A stretch of 12,136 nt of DNA from Gemmatimonadota bacterium (GTDB taxonomy: Bacteria > Latescibacterota > UBA2968 > UBA8231). Shown in pieces: positions 1-6,610 of the stretch; within the stretch, counting starts at the first letter, position 1; each line of letters begins with the position of its first letter. The translations under genes were made by a program, and so were the position numbers. The stretch is taken from positions 1 to 12,136 of the forward strand of contig JAPPEF010000363.1 of the NCBI GenBank assembly GCA_028875335.1. The letters run 5' to 3'. Below the pieces are notes generated by a model. That model worked only from the letters and a program-made list of their open reading frames with translations, was not told the DNA's origin and made no database searches.

Positions 1-307
1 CGATAGCGTAAACATCCCCGAGATCGACAGAGATGAGGACGCCGGGCTTGCGGCCGAATTGCCAGCCGACCGTTCCCTTGTCGGTCCAGAAGCCAGTGTC
101 GCCGGGCTGCCAGAACTCGCCGTCGAAGAGATCGGTCTCATCGCCCCCGGCACACAAGCTGTAGTTAGGCTCTAAAGAAAAAGTCGCGCTCTTGCCCAAA
201 GCTAGGTTCGTTCCCGCCAGCGGCTCTATTACTGTATCAGCGCTGGGGCCTGTCGCCGTGGCCATGCCCAAGGCGATGATACAACGCGCTTTCTGCCAGC
301 TATTCAT
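1..307 (-). CDS. Secreted discoidin-like (F5/8 type C-like) protein, N-terminal fragment
   Basis: The reading frame opens at an ATG (305-307) and stays open for 102 codons to the window's left edge, so only the N-terminus is present. A strong Shine-Dalgarno, AGGGAGG (314-320 on the complement), lies six bases before the ATG and fixes the start. Residues 1-23 form a signal peptide with a likely cut at PSA|DT. From about residue 31 the text NLALGKSATFS, then PNYSLC, then TDLFDGEFW, FWTDKGTVGW and ISVDLGDV is the usual beginning of a galactose-binding/discoidin-like beta-sandwich, which typically binds carbohydrate. It lies 38 bases downstream of the TPR gene, so the two are probably co-transcribed. 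The rest of the protein and any catalytic domain are outside the window. It could be an enzyme with an N-terminal binding domain or another member of the surface family seen at 2106 and 4043. The existence of the gene is well supported; its function is not. Confidence 0.85.
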   Translation of the reverse strand, partial: MNSWQKARCIIALGMATATGPSADTVIEPLAGTNLALGKSATFSLEPNYSLCAGGDETDLFDGEFWQPGDTGFWTDKGTVGWQFGRKPGVLISVDLGDVYAI

Positions 308-345
308 CCGATTCCTCCCTCTCGCACGGGGCGAGGGTCAATGGC

Positions 346-1998
346 TCATTGAGCGCCGTGTTGCTGAACGTAATCCTGTGCCTCTTTGAGCGCGGGCAAA
401 TCGGCATCGGCATTGCGCCAGATGTCGAGGAGTTCGCGATAAAAACGCACGGCTTCTCCCTCGCTATCCAGTGCCGCTTCGGCCCGCGCCAAACCGAGCA
501 CGTATAGCGGATCCTGCGGCCGCATCTCCAAAAGCTGGGCAAACAACGGGCGGGCCTTTTGGGCATGCCCCTGTTCTAGGAGCAGTTCCGCGTACAGCTC
601 ACTGCCCAGAATGTCGGGCGGGACTTTTTCCCGTCGCTCCCCTTCCATGGCCCGTCGCGCCGACTCCAGCGCGGCAGCGGCATCGCCGCGCGCCCGGGCG
701 TGGACAGCGTCGAGATAGTGGGCCACGGCCTGAAGGTAATTTTTGAATCTCCCCAAGACCGGCATGTGCGAGTAGGCCCGCACGCGTCCGACAGCGAGGC
801 GATACAGCGAGTCCTGCCCCGCCACTGCGGCGCGATAGCCAATAAAACGCGCGCCCTGGCCCGGCCGCATGGAGGCCACATCCACTTCCTCCGTGACCGG
901 CAGTCGCACGTCGGTGCGGCCCACGGCCAGTGCGGCCCGTTGGTACCGGCTTCTGAACATGATCGAATTGTAGGGGATGAGATCTAGTTTCTCACCTCGC
1001 CGCTGAGCTTCGCGCGCAACAGCGTCGAGTTCATCGAGCACGCCCTGCGCATCCTGTAAACGGCCGAGCTTCAAATAGGCGTCCAACAGCCAGTCGAGCG
1101 AGTGAAAGTCGCGCTTGTACAGGGGCCGCCCCGTCCGCTCCTGCCACTGCACGGTCGCCGCGTAGGAATCCTCGTTTGAAGCGGCCATCTCCTCCCACAT
1201 GCCGAGCCAGCGAAAAATGTGGCTCGGCATGTGCAGCGCGTGCGACGAGGCCGGTGCCAAGCGAGCATAGAACCGGGCCAAGTCCAAGCCCCTATGGGCG
1301 AAGGTGCGCGAGTCATACACGTGGATGAGATAGTGCACCACGCCGGGATGCTCGGGACGGCGTTGGTACACTTCCTCTAAGATGGTGGCGAGCGGCTCCA
1401 CAAACGAGGAATCGTCCCAAGTGAATCCCCTCTGGACCCGGGCGGCGCTCATGCGGGCCAATGCCGCGAAGATGACCGCTTCGTCGTCATCTGGGTAGCG
1501 CGCGGCGAGTTGTTCCATGGCCGCGGCAAAAGCCCGGCGACCTTTTGGACTGCCCCGCTCGCGGTAGAGCGGCCGCAGCGCATCGACGAATCCCTGCTCG
1601 CGCGCCGTCCAGTTCAGCTCTCCCTGCGCTTGCAGTTCATCTATATGGTCGAGAATCGCTTGACCGGCCTTTGAATCCTGCACGCCTCGGGTTCCCTGCA
1701 GAGGCGCGTCGTGCGTCATGGCCTCGCCCCAATAGGCCATGGCAAAACCGGGGTCCAGTTCCCGCGCCTTGCGAAAGTGGTCGCGCGCCTCCTCGTACCA
1801 GAAACTGTGCAGCGCCAGCACCCCCAGTTCGAATTCCTCTTGGGCCGCGGGCGCACCAGAAGTGAGAAAGTCGATGCGGCCGAGGAGCAGAGGTTGGTCT
1901 AGCGGCGATTCTTGGGCTTGGTCTGGCGGGTGCTCTGCGGTACCACACGCCCAATACATGGTTGCCGCTATCAAAAAAACAAGAGTTGATATTCGCAT
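346..1998 (-). CDS. TPR-repeat protein, exported or lipoprotein-like, with clustered histidines
   Basis: This is a 550-residue protein. The frame is open back to 2118, but that start would run across the divergent gene's start. I chose the ATG at 1996-1998 because it follows GGAGG (2010-2014) and begins a hydrophobic signal-like segment ending in Cys18. The lipobox is poor (MYWAC, Tyr at -3), so lipoprotein status is uncertain. TPR-type helices are visible at residues 56-90 (EEARDHFRKARELDPGFAMA), 158-215 and 305-330, and again at 425-525 (ARPLFAQLLEMRPQDPL, AVRFYRELLDI). The middle holds two striking motifs, HPGVVHYLIHVYD (217-229) and HALHMPSHIF (253-262). From memory these are characteristic of a widespread family of ~550-residue uncharacterised bacterial TPR proteins. 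TPRs generally bind proteins, and no enzymatic activity is established. It is the first gene of a leftward unit with the discoidin-like gene downstream. It is divergent from the secreted protein at 2106 and probably acts in the periplasm or at the envelope. Confidence 0.87.
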   Translation of the reverse strand: MRISTLVFLIAATMYWACGTAEHPPDQAQESPLDQPLLLGRIDFLTSGAPAAQEEFELGVLALHSFWYEEARDHFRKARELDPGFAMAYWGEAMTHDAPLQGTRGVQDSKAGQAILDHIDELQAQGELNWTAREQGFVDALRPLYRERGSPKGRRAFAAAMEQLAARYPDDDEAVIFAALARMSAARVQRGFTWDDSSFVEPLATILEEVYQRRPEHPGVVHYLIHVYDSRTFAHRGLDLARFYARLAPASSHALHMPSHIFRWLGMWEEMAASNEDSYAATVQWQERTGRPLYKRDFHSLDWLLDAYLKLGRLQDAQGVLDELDAVAREAQRRGEKLDLIPYNSIMFRSRYQRAALAVGRTDVRLPVTEEVDVASMRPGQGARFIGYRAAVAGQDSLYRLAVGRVRAYSHMPVLGRFKNYLQAVAHYLDAVHARARGDAAAALESARRAMEGERREKVPPDILGSELYAELLLEQGHAQKARPLFAQLLEMRPQDPLYVLGLARAEAALDSEGEAVRFYRELLDIWRNADADLPALKEAQDYVQQHGAQ

Positions 1999-2105
1999 CA
2001 CGTTCAATTCCTCCAATGCTGGAGAGCAACATAGCGGCCAGAAAAAGATGACACAACACCCTTTCAACACTATCTTCCGAGATACAATTTGCGGAATGGA
2101 CGTCG
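1999..2105. promoter_or_regulatory. Divergent intergenic region with candidate promoters in both directions
   Basis: This 107-base AT-richer gap separates two divergently transcribed genes, so both promoters should lie here. For the rightward gene, TACAAT (2083-2088) is a plausible -10 box 17 bases before the ATG, but no good -35 sits at standard distance (TTCAAC is only 14 bases away). For the leftward gene, TTGTGT, a 17-base spacer and TATGTT can be read on the complement, about 30 bases ahead of the ribosome-binding site. These are eye-matched to the sigma-70 consensus, and the host's consensus is unknown. Confidence 0.4.
2010..2024 (-). promoter_or_regulatory. Small inverted repeat covering the TPR gene's Shine-Dalgarno
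   Basis: On the complement, CTCCA-GCAT-TGGAG forms a perfect 5-base stem with a 4-base loop (2011-2024). The 3' arm plus the next base is TGGAGG, the ribosome-binding site of the gene starting at 1998. Such a hairpin in the mRNA could mask the site and reduce or gate translation. A 5-base stem is short and could arise by chance, so the regulatory reading is inference. Confidence 0.3.
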
Positions 2106-3986
2106 ATGAAAGCGGCACGCTCCCTTTTTCTATTCTGGTTTTTTTCTTGGGTGATCGGTTTTTGGGCTGGCCCAGCCTCGGGTCTGACCATTTACCGGTT
2201 CGGCGGTGAAGATCGGCCCAAACCTCCTGAGGAAGGCCAGGCCGGGGTGGACTTCAGACAATTGAGCTGGATGGATTTCGATGCCGAACCTCATGGGGAA
2301 ACCATTGACTTGGCCGTAGATAGTACCGGCATCCAGCCCCTCAAACGCAATCCAAACTTCAACATAGCACCCGGAATCGAAGAGCAAGGAGGGACACATT
2401 TAAGGGCCAATATAAATAAAGAAGTGTGGGATGGTGATACGGGTACTTTCTGGCTGGCGGAACAGTATCTGTGCGCTGATCACAGTATCAGATCCGGGGC
2501 CTGCACCGATGATTTCAGTCGGGCGGGCACGGCCAATATCTACCTAGGCGGTCTCTACAACATCGACCGGCTTCGGGTGATATCCGGGTTTACCGACCCA
2601 GGCCGAACCGTGGGCATCCTCCGCGTCCACCTTGGCCCGCGCCCCATAGTCAACTACGGCATCGTTCCGCCGAAATCGCCCTGGATTGTCGAAGTGAGAG
2701 ACAACCGGGAGCAAATCCTCGACATTCCCATCCCATCGCACGAGGCAGTAGAGTTTGTCCAGGTGGCCTTGGCCGAGCACAACACAGACTGGGAAGTGAA
2801 CGAAATAGAAGTTTACGCCAAGGGGTTCGTCAAACAGGCCACCTATATTTCCGATGTCATCGATTTCGAGCGGCCTATGGCCTGGGGAGACCTGCGCTGG
2901 TCCGGGGTTCAGGATCCCGGAGCCCAAGTCCTCATCCAGACCCGCAGCGGCTTAGACGACGATGCAGACGTATTCTGGCGTTTCACCGGCCGCGGCAGCA
3001 AAGCCGAAGTGAGTCGCGCTGGCTACAGCGGCCTCAAACTCAATGAACGGGCCGGCATCACCCACGACCTCGACCACTGGACCTTTTGGTCGGCCCCCTA
3101 TGACTTTGCCGACAGCAGCGGCACTCCCGTGGTGTCGACAAGCCCCAGACGCTACTTCCAGTTCAAGATCGACTTTCTACCCCGTGAAAACACCGGTGGC
3201 CGGGTGGGTTTCGTGGAGTTGCGCGCCTCCGAGCCGGTGGCGACGAACCTAGTGGGCGAGGTCTGGCCTGTCGAAGCAAAAGTAGGGCAGCAATCGTCCT
3301 TCACCTATGCCTTGCGGCCGACGATTCACTCGGGCGATGTCGGCTTTGACCTGCTGGAAATTGAGACTTCCTCGATCATCAGCGCGGTGGAGGCGGTGCG
3401 CATCGGCGATGTACCCGTGACCTTTACAGTAGAAGCCGAGGAGCCACATCGGCTGGCGGTCAGTTTCCCGCGCCTCCAGCAGCAGGACTCGGGGACGCTG
3501 GTCGAGGTCGACTTCGCAGCACAGGTGCTGCGCTACGGAGCAATCTTTGCGGCGCAGGTGTCGGACAGCGACCAGCCTTTAGAGGTGCCGCAGGGGGTCA
3601 ATCCGGGAGACGCTACGGCGAAATACGAGGGCAACCGGGTGTCGGTGGCCACCGCCGCGCAGGAGCAGAGGCTGTTGCAGGTGCGAGTCGAGCCGATCAT
3701 TTTTACGCCCAATGGCGATGGCCGCAACGACGAGATAGGCATCTTCTATCACATCTTGGAGATTACGGGCAGTGCGCAGGTAGCGGTGGAGGTGTGGGAC
3801 CTGTCGGGTCGCCGGGTGCGGCAGGTGTATTCGGGCGCGGATGGGATCGGCGAGTACGAGCGGGCGTGGGATGGTCGGGACGAGGCCGGCGGTTTGGTGC
3901 CGCCGGGAATTTACCTGTATCGAGTTTCGGTCGATGCCGACCAAGAAAAGGTCGAAAAAACTGGCGTCTTGTATGCCGCGTACTGA
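2106..3986 (+). CDS. Secreted multidomain surface protein with FTPNGDG loop and FlgD-like C-terminal module
   Basis: This is a 626-residue protein beginning at the ATG at 2106, with only a weak ribosome-binding site. Residues 1-26 are a signal peptide (basic start, a long Phe/Trp-rich hydrophobic core, likely cut after ASG). Residues ~80-240 resemble a discoidin-like beta-sandwich (NKEVWDGDTGTFW; NIYLGGLYNIDRLRV; VNEIEVYAKG). Residues ~245-375 are a module with VLIQTRSG (275-282), WTFWSAPY and TSPRRYFQFKIDF. Residues ~380-515 are a cohesin-like beta region (FTYALRPTIHSGDVGFD). FTPNGDGRNDE (533-543) is followed by a FlgD-like Ig module (VEVWDLSGRRVRQ; WDGRDEAGGLVPPGIYLYRV), and the chain ends AAY. 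The order matches the protein at 4043-6610 but with one binding domain fewer. Similar C-terminal modules serve as outer-membrane sorting or anchoring signals in some bacteria; whether this one does is inference. No catalytic residues are recognisable. It is transcribed away from the TPR gene and converges on the 4043 gene with 56 bases between stops. Confidence 0.88.
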   Translation: MKAARSLFLFWFFSWVIGFWAGPASGLTIYRFGGEDRPKPPEEGQAGVDFRQLSWMDFDAEPHGETIDLAVDSTGIQPLKRNPNFNIAPGIEEQGGTHLRANINKEVWDGDTGTFWLAEQYLCADHSIRSGACTDDFSRAGTANIYLGGLYNIDRLRVISGFTDPGRTVGILRVHLGPRPIVNYGIVPPKSPWIVEVRDNREQILDIPIPSHEAVEFVQVALAEHNTDWEVNEIEVYAKGFVKQATYISDVIDFERPMAWGDLRWSGVQDPGAQVLIQTRSGLDDDADVFWRFTGRGSKAEVSRAGYSGLKLNERAGITHDLDHWTFWSAPYDFADSSGTPVVSTSPRRYFQFKIDFLPRENTGGRVGFVELRASEPVATNLVGEVWPVEAKVGQQSSFTYALRPTIHSGDVGFDLLEIETSSIISAVEAVRIGDVPVTFTVEAEEPHRLAVSFPRLQQQDSGTLVEVDFAAQVLRYGAIFAAQVSDSDQPLEVPQGVNPGDATAKYEGNRVSVATAAQEQRLLQVRVEPIIFTPNGDGRNDEIGIFYHILEITGSAQVAVEVWDLSGRRVRQVYSGADGIGEYERAWDGRDEAGGLVPPGIYLYRVSVDADQEKVEKTGVLYAAY

Positions 3987-4011
3987 AAGGTGCCTGTCGA
4001 TGAAACCGCGC

Positions 4012-4108
4012 GGCAACGCCGGAAGGAATTTGCGTTAGACTCTCAGTACACACTGGCCACGACAGTGGCCACCGTGGATTCACCAACACTCTCTGCGTCC
4101 ACCTCTGG
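4012..4108. repeat. 3'-end duplication block, copy 1 (flank plus end of coding region)
   Basis: This block matches 11329-11426. Bases 4039-4108 are identical to 11357-11426 (70 bases) and cover the last codons and the stop of the secreted-protein gene. Outside the gene, 4012-4035 matches 11329-11352 at 23 of 24 positions. A one-base length difference (TAG versus CTAT) separates the two parts. Similarity continues upstream through the coding region to about 4845 at slightly lower identity. The duplicated unit therefore includes non-coding DNA beyond the stop codon. Confidence 0.85.
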
Positions 4109-6610
4109 ACCCACCCGACAGATATACAAGCCAGGTGGCAACAGCACTCCATCTTGGTCCCGGCCATCCCAACTCATCTCCTGAACACCGGCGGCGTGCG
4201 CTACAGACTGCTCTGAACGGTGCACTAGCGCCCCATCGAGACCGTAGACCGCCAATATCAGCGAGGTCTGCCCCGGCATCTTAAATACGGGGAAGACGAA
4301 TTTCACCGCATCGTTGATGCCGTCTCCATTCGGCGTAAACGGATTCGCCACTACCTCCAGATCGCCCACCAGTCCACCGGCCACCGGCGTCAGCACGGTC
4401 AAGCCCTCGCCCGAGGCCGTCGCGTCCACCCGCTGCCACACCACCTCCTCTTCCTCGCCCAGGCCCACCGATACCAGAAAGACATTGCTCGCCAGATAGA
4501 ACACACTCGAAAAACGCAGCACTACCTCGGCCTCGGCCTCCCGGACCACCTCGGGCAGGCGAACCCACAACGAGTCAACTCCAGTTTTAACCTCCAGTTC
4601 ATCTGCCGAGTACACCTGTCCTCCCCCCACCTCTAGTTCACTCCCTAGTCCCACGGTCACATCCATCAACTCCACCTCGGCGCTCGGGGGCACTTCAAAG
4701 AGCACCTGATCGAACCCCAGCCTCTCCGAGCCCGCCTCGTTGGGCGGAATGGTCAGCGACAACGCGAACGCCTCGCGGAGACCGCTCTGCTGAGCGCGGC
4801 GCGGCGCGATTTCGCCCAGAATCTGATGCACCAGCGGATCCCTCAAGCCGATATTGAGGCGGCGCAACACGACCGCTTGGTTGGGATCATCCGAGACCAG
4901 AGCAGCCTCGATGATTATATAGCGCCGCGGACTAGGCGAGGTGATGGCCACGCCGGATCGCTCGTAAAACTGACTCCACGGACTCCAATCCGCCTCGTCG
5001 GGCACAAAGGCCACTGTCGAATCCCCCCGCATAAACGACAGCGTCTTGCGATAGTCGGCCTCGGGGATTTCAACCCCCTGTTTGTTAAAGAAATGCTTGT
5101 CTTCGGTGAGTCGGTTGCCGGTTCGGGTGCGAATCTGCAGCTGGGTGCCGGGCGGCGTTTGAGCCTCCCAGGAGATGGTGGAAAGGATGCGGGGAGCATC
5201 TCCCAACTCGATCGCCGGCGTTTGCAGGGTGACCTGTGGAAGAAAACCAAAGCCATAGAGCAGCAACTCCTTTACACCAGAACGGATCAGCCCGGTAGTG
5301 ACGACGCGATAGTCGAACCTAAAAAAGCGCCCCTTGATAGGGGAGAAGATATTGGCCTGCATGAACGTATTCGTCGGCAGCGACCCGGCGGGCGCAAGAG
5401 CCTCGCGGCCAAGCGTGACATCGTCTCTGCCGCGCGACACCACGGAAGTAAAGATCTGGCTGCCATCGGGTGCCAGACTGCCATCCGAAAGATTGAGCAC
5501 GTAATTGGGGAATGTGGCACTGCCATAGACAATAAAGGCGCGATCGACCCAGTACCAGGTGCCTAGGTCCAATAAGAGATCCCGGTCCCGGTTCTTGATC
5601 AACACAGCGAAATCGTCATCTCGACTGCCTATGCCCTTGGTGGAAAATCCCGCTTCTGCACTCCAGACGGTGGTATAATCGCCATCGACTGCATTGGAAT
5701 GTCCGCCCGCTTCCCCAAATCCCTTGATCGACCCCCCGCGCTCCTTCCAGCCCAAGCTAATATTCTCCCCCACCGTCCACACCTCCACTTCCGCCAACCG
5801 AGGACGCTCCGAACGATAATAGCGGATCGGACCCTTAAAACGATCCTCTCGAATCGCCTCATACTCCACCTGAGATACCTCCCGCTCCAACCCCGTCGAC
5901 TCCCGACGAAAATAAAGCACATCCCCCCGATCCGACGACGGCAAACCCTCCCAACCAGACGCACTCACCTCCGCCCCGCGACGACCATCGCTGGCCGTGG
6001 CCACAATCTGCACATACTGGATCAAATCCCCGCTCAAACCCGGATCCGCCGACTTGGCTGGACGCAGCGCATACTCGAAAACCCGCTGCGTCTTGTTCAA
6101 CCCCTCGCTGCGACCAATCACCCGGTAGTCGAGGCTCTGACTGCCCTGGAAGGCCTCATCGCCATTGGAGGTGAGCACCTTGAACTGCAAAAAGGGATCG
6201 CCGACCCCTTCGGCGACAAACTTCACCACCACTTTCTTGGCCCACACCACCCGGCCTAAATCCACCTCGACCCACCAGTCGCGCAGCGGCGCGTCCAGTG
6301 CCGGCTCCCAGTAGGTGTCCCCCCGACCGTCCATGATCTGCGCGGCCCCGTCGAAATTGGTCCCCGCCCGTCGGATGCCCCCGGTCCCGTCCTCGCGGCT
6401 GAAGGCGCCCGCATTCAGCGTGGCATTGATCTGCCGCCGCACAAAATGGGACCGAACTCCTTCGTCGCTAAAATCCAAGCTGCCCTTGGGGAAATTCCAC
6501 CCCGGCCAGTCGCTCTCGCTAATGATCAACTGGTTCGGCTCAAGGCGATAGCCCTGGGCCCAGACCGTGGCGCTGAGTAGCAGAGTATAGAGAATGAGGC
6601 GCAAGTTCAT
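4043..6610 (-). CDS. Large secreted surface protein: two discoidin-like domains, cohesin-like region, FlgD-like C-terminal module
   Basis: This is an 855-residue protein. The ATG (6608-6610) overlaps the TGA of the upstream gene in an ATGA junction, so translation is probably coupled. A signal peptide covers residues 1-18 (cut at VWA|QG). Residues ~60-278 form a discoidin-like domain (IMDGRGDTYWEP; WWVEVDLGRVVWAKKVVVKF; RLAEVEVWTVG), and ~285-455 form a second (SNAVDGDYTTVWSAEAG; LLLDLGTWYWVDRAFIVYG). The module at ~457-590 carries LQIRTRTG (491-498) and SPSPRRYIIIEA (558-569). Residues ~600-740 are a cohesin-like beta region. NPFTPNGDGINDAV (756-769) leads into a FlgD-like Ig module (LAVYGLDGALVHR; SWDGRDQDGVLLPPGLYICRV), and the chain ends in SVY. 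It is a paralogue of the 2106 protein and nearly identical at its C-terminus to the 11361 protein. Predicted location is the cell surface or outer-membrane exterior, with glycan-binding potential; no enzymatic motif is seen. It is the last gene of the four-gene leftward run. Confidence 0.9.
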   Translation of the reverse strand: MNLRLILYTLLLSATVWAQGYRLEPNQLIISESDWPGWNFPKGSLDFSDEGVRSHFVRRQINATLNAGAFSREDGTGGIRRAGTNFDGAAQIMDGRGDTYWEPALDAPLRDWWVEVDLGRVVWAKKVVVKFVAEGVGDPFLQFKVLTSNGDEAFQGSQSLDYRVIGRSEGLNKTQRVFEYALRPAKSADPGLSGDLIQYVQIVATASDGRRGAEVSASGWEGLPSSDRGDVLYFRRESTGLEREVSQVEYEAIREDRFKGPIRYYRSERPRLAEVEVWTVGENISLGWKERGGSIKGFGEAGGHSNAVDGDYTTVWSAEAGFSTKGIGSRDDDFAVLIKNRDRDLLLDLGTWYWVDRAFIVYGSATFPNYVLNLSDGSLAPDGSQIFTSVVSRGRDDVTLGREALAPAGSLPTNTFMQANIFSPIKGRFFRFDYRVVTTGLIRSGVKELLLYGFGFLPQVTLQTPAIELGDAPRILSTISWEAQTPPGTQLQIRTRTGNRLTEDKHFFNKQGVEIPEADYRKTLSFMRGDSTVAFVPDEADWSPWSQFYERSGVAITSPSPRRYIIIEAALVSDDPNQAVVLRRLNIGLRDPLVHQILGEIAPRRAQQSGLREAFALSLTIPPNEAGSERLGFDQVLFEVPPSAEVELMDVTVGLGSELEVGGGQVYSADELEVKTGVDSLWVRLPEVVREAEAEVVLRFSSVFYLASNVFLVSVGLGEEEEVVWQRVDATASGEGLTVLTPVAGGLVGDLEVVANPFTPNGDGINDAVKFVFPVFKMPGQTSLILAVYGLDGALVHRSEQSVAHAAGVQEMSWDGRDQDGVLLPPGLYICRVGPEVDAESVGESTVATVVASVY

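Noticed and set aside
1999..2118. Longer start (ATG at 2118) for the TPR protein, adding 40 residues
   Set aside because: It would overlap the start of the divergent gene at 2106 and place the promoters inside coding sequence. The added residues look unlike a signal peptide start, whereas the ATG at 1998 has a GGAGG site and a hydrophobic N-terminus.
4054..4071. Perfect inverted repeat TGGCCAC-GACA-GTGGCCA near the gene end, also in the 11361 copy
   Set aside because: It lies within the last codons and is explained by the repeated Val-Ala coding text (STVATVVAS). No T-run follows, so I did not call a terminator.
4826..5566. 246-codon open frame on the plus strand
   Set aside because: It lies antisense inside the discoidin/FlgD-type gene, with no ribosome-binding site and no recognisable domain.
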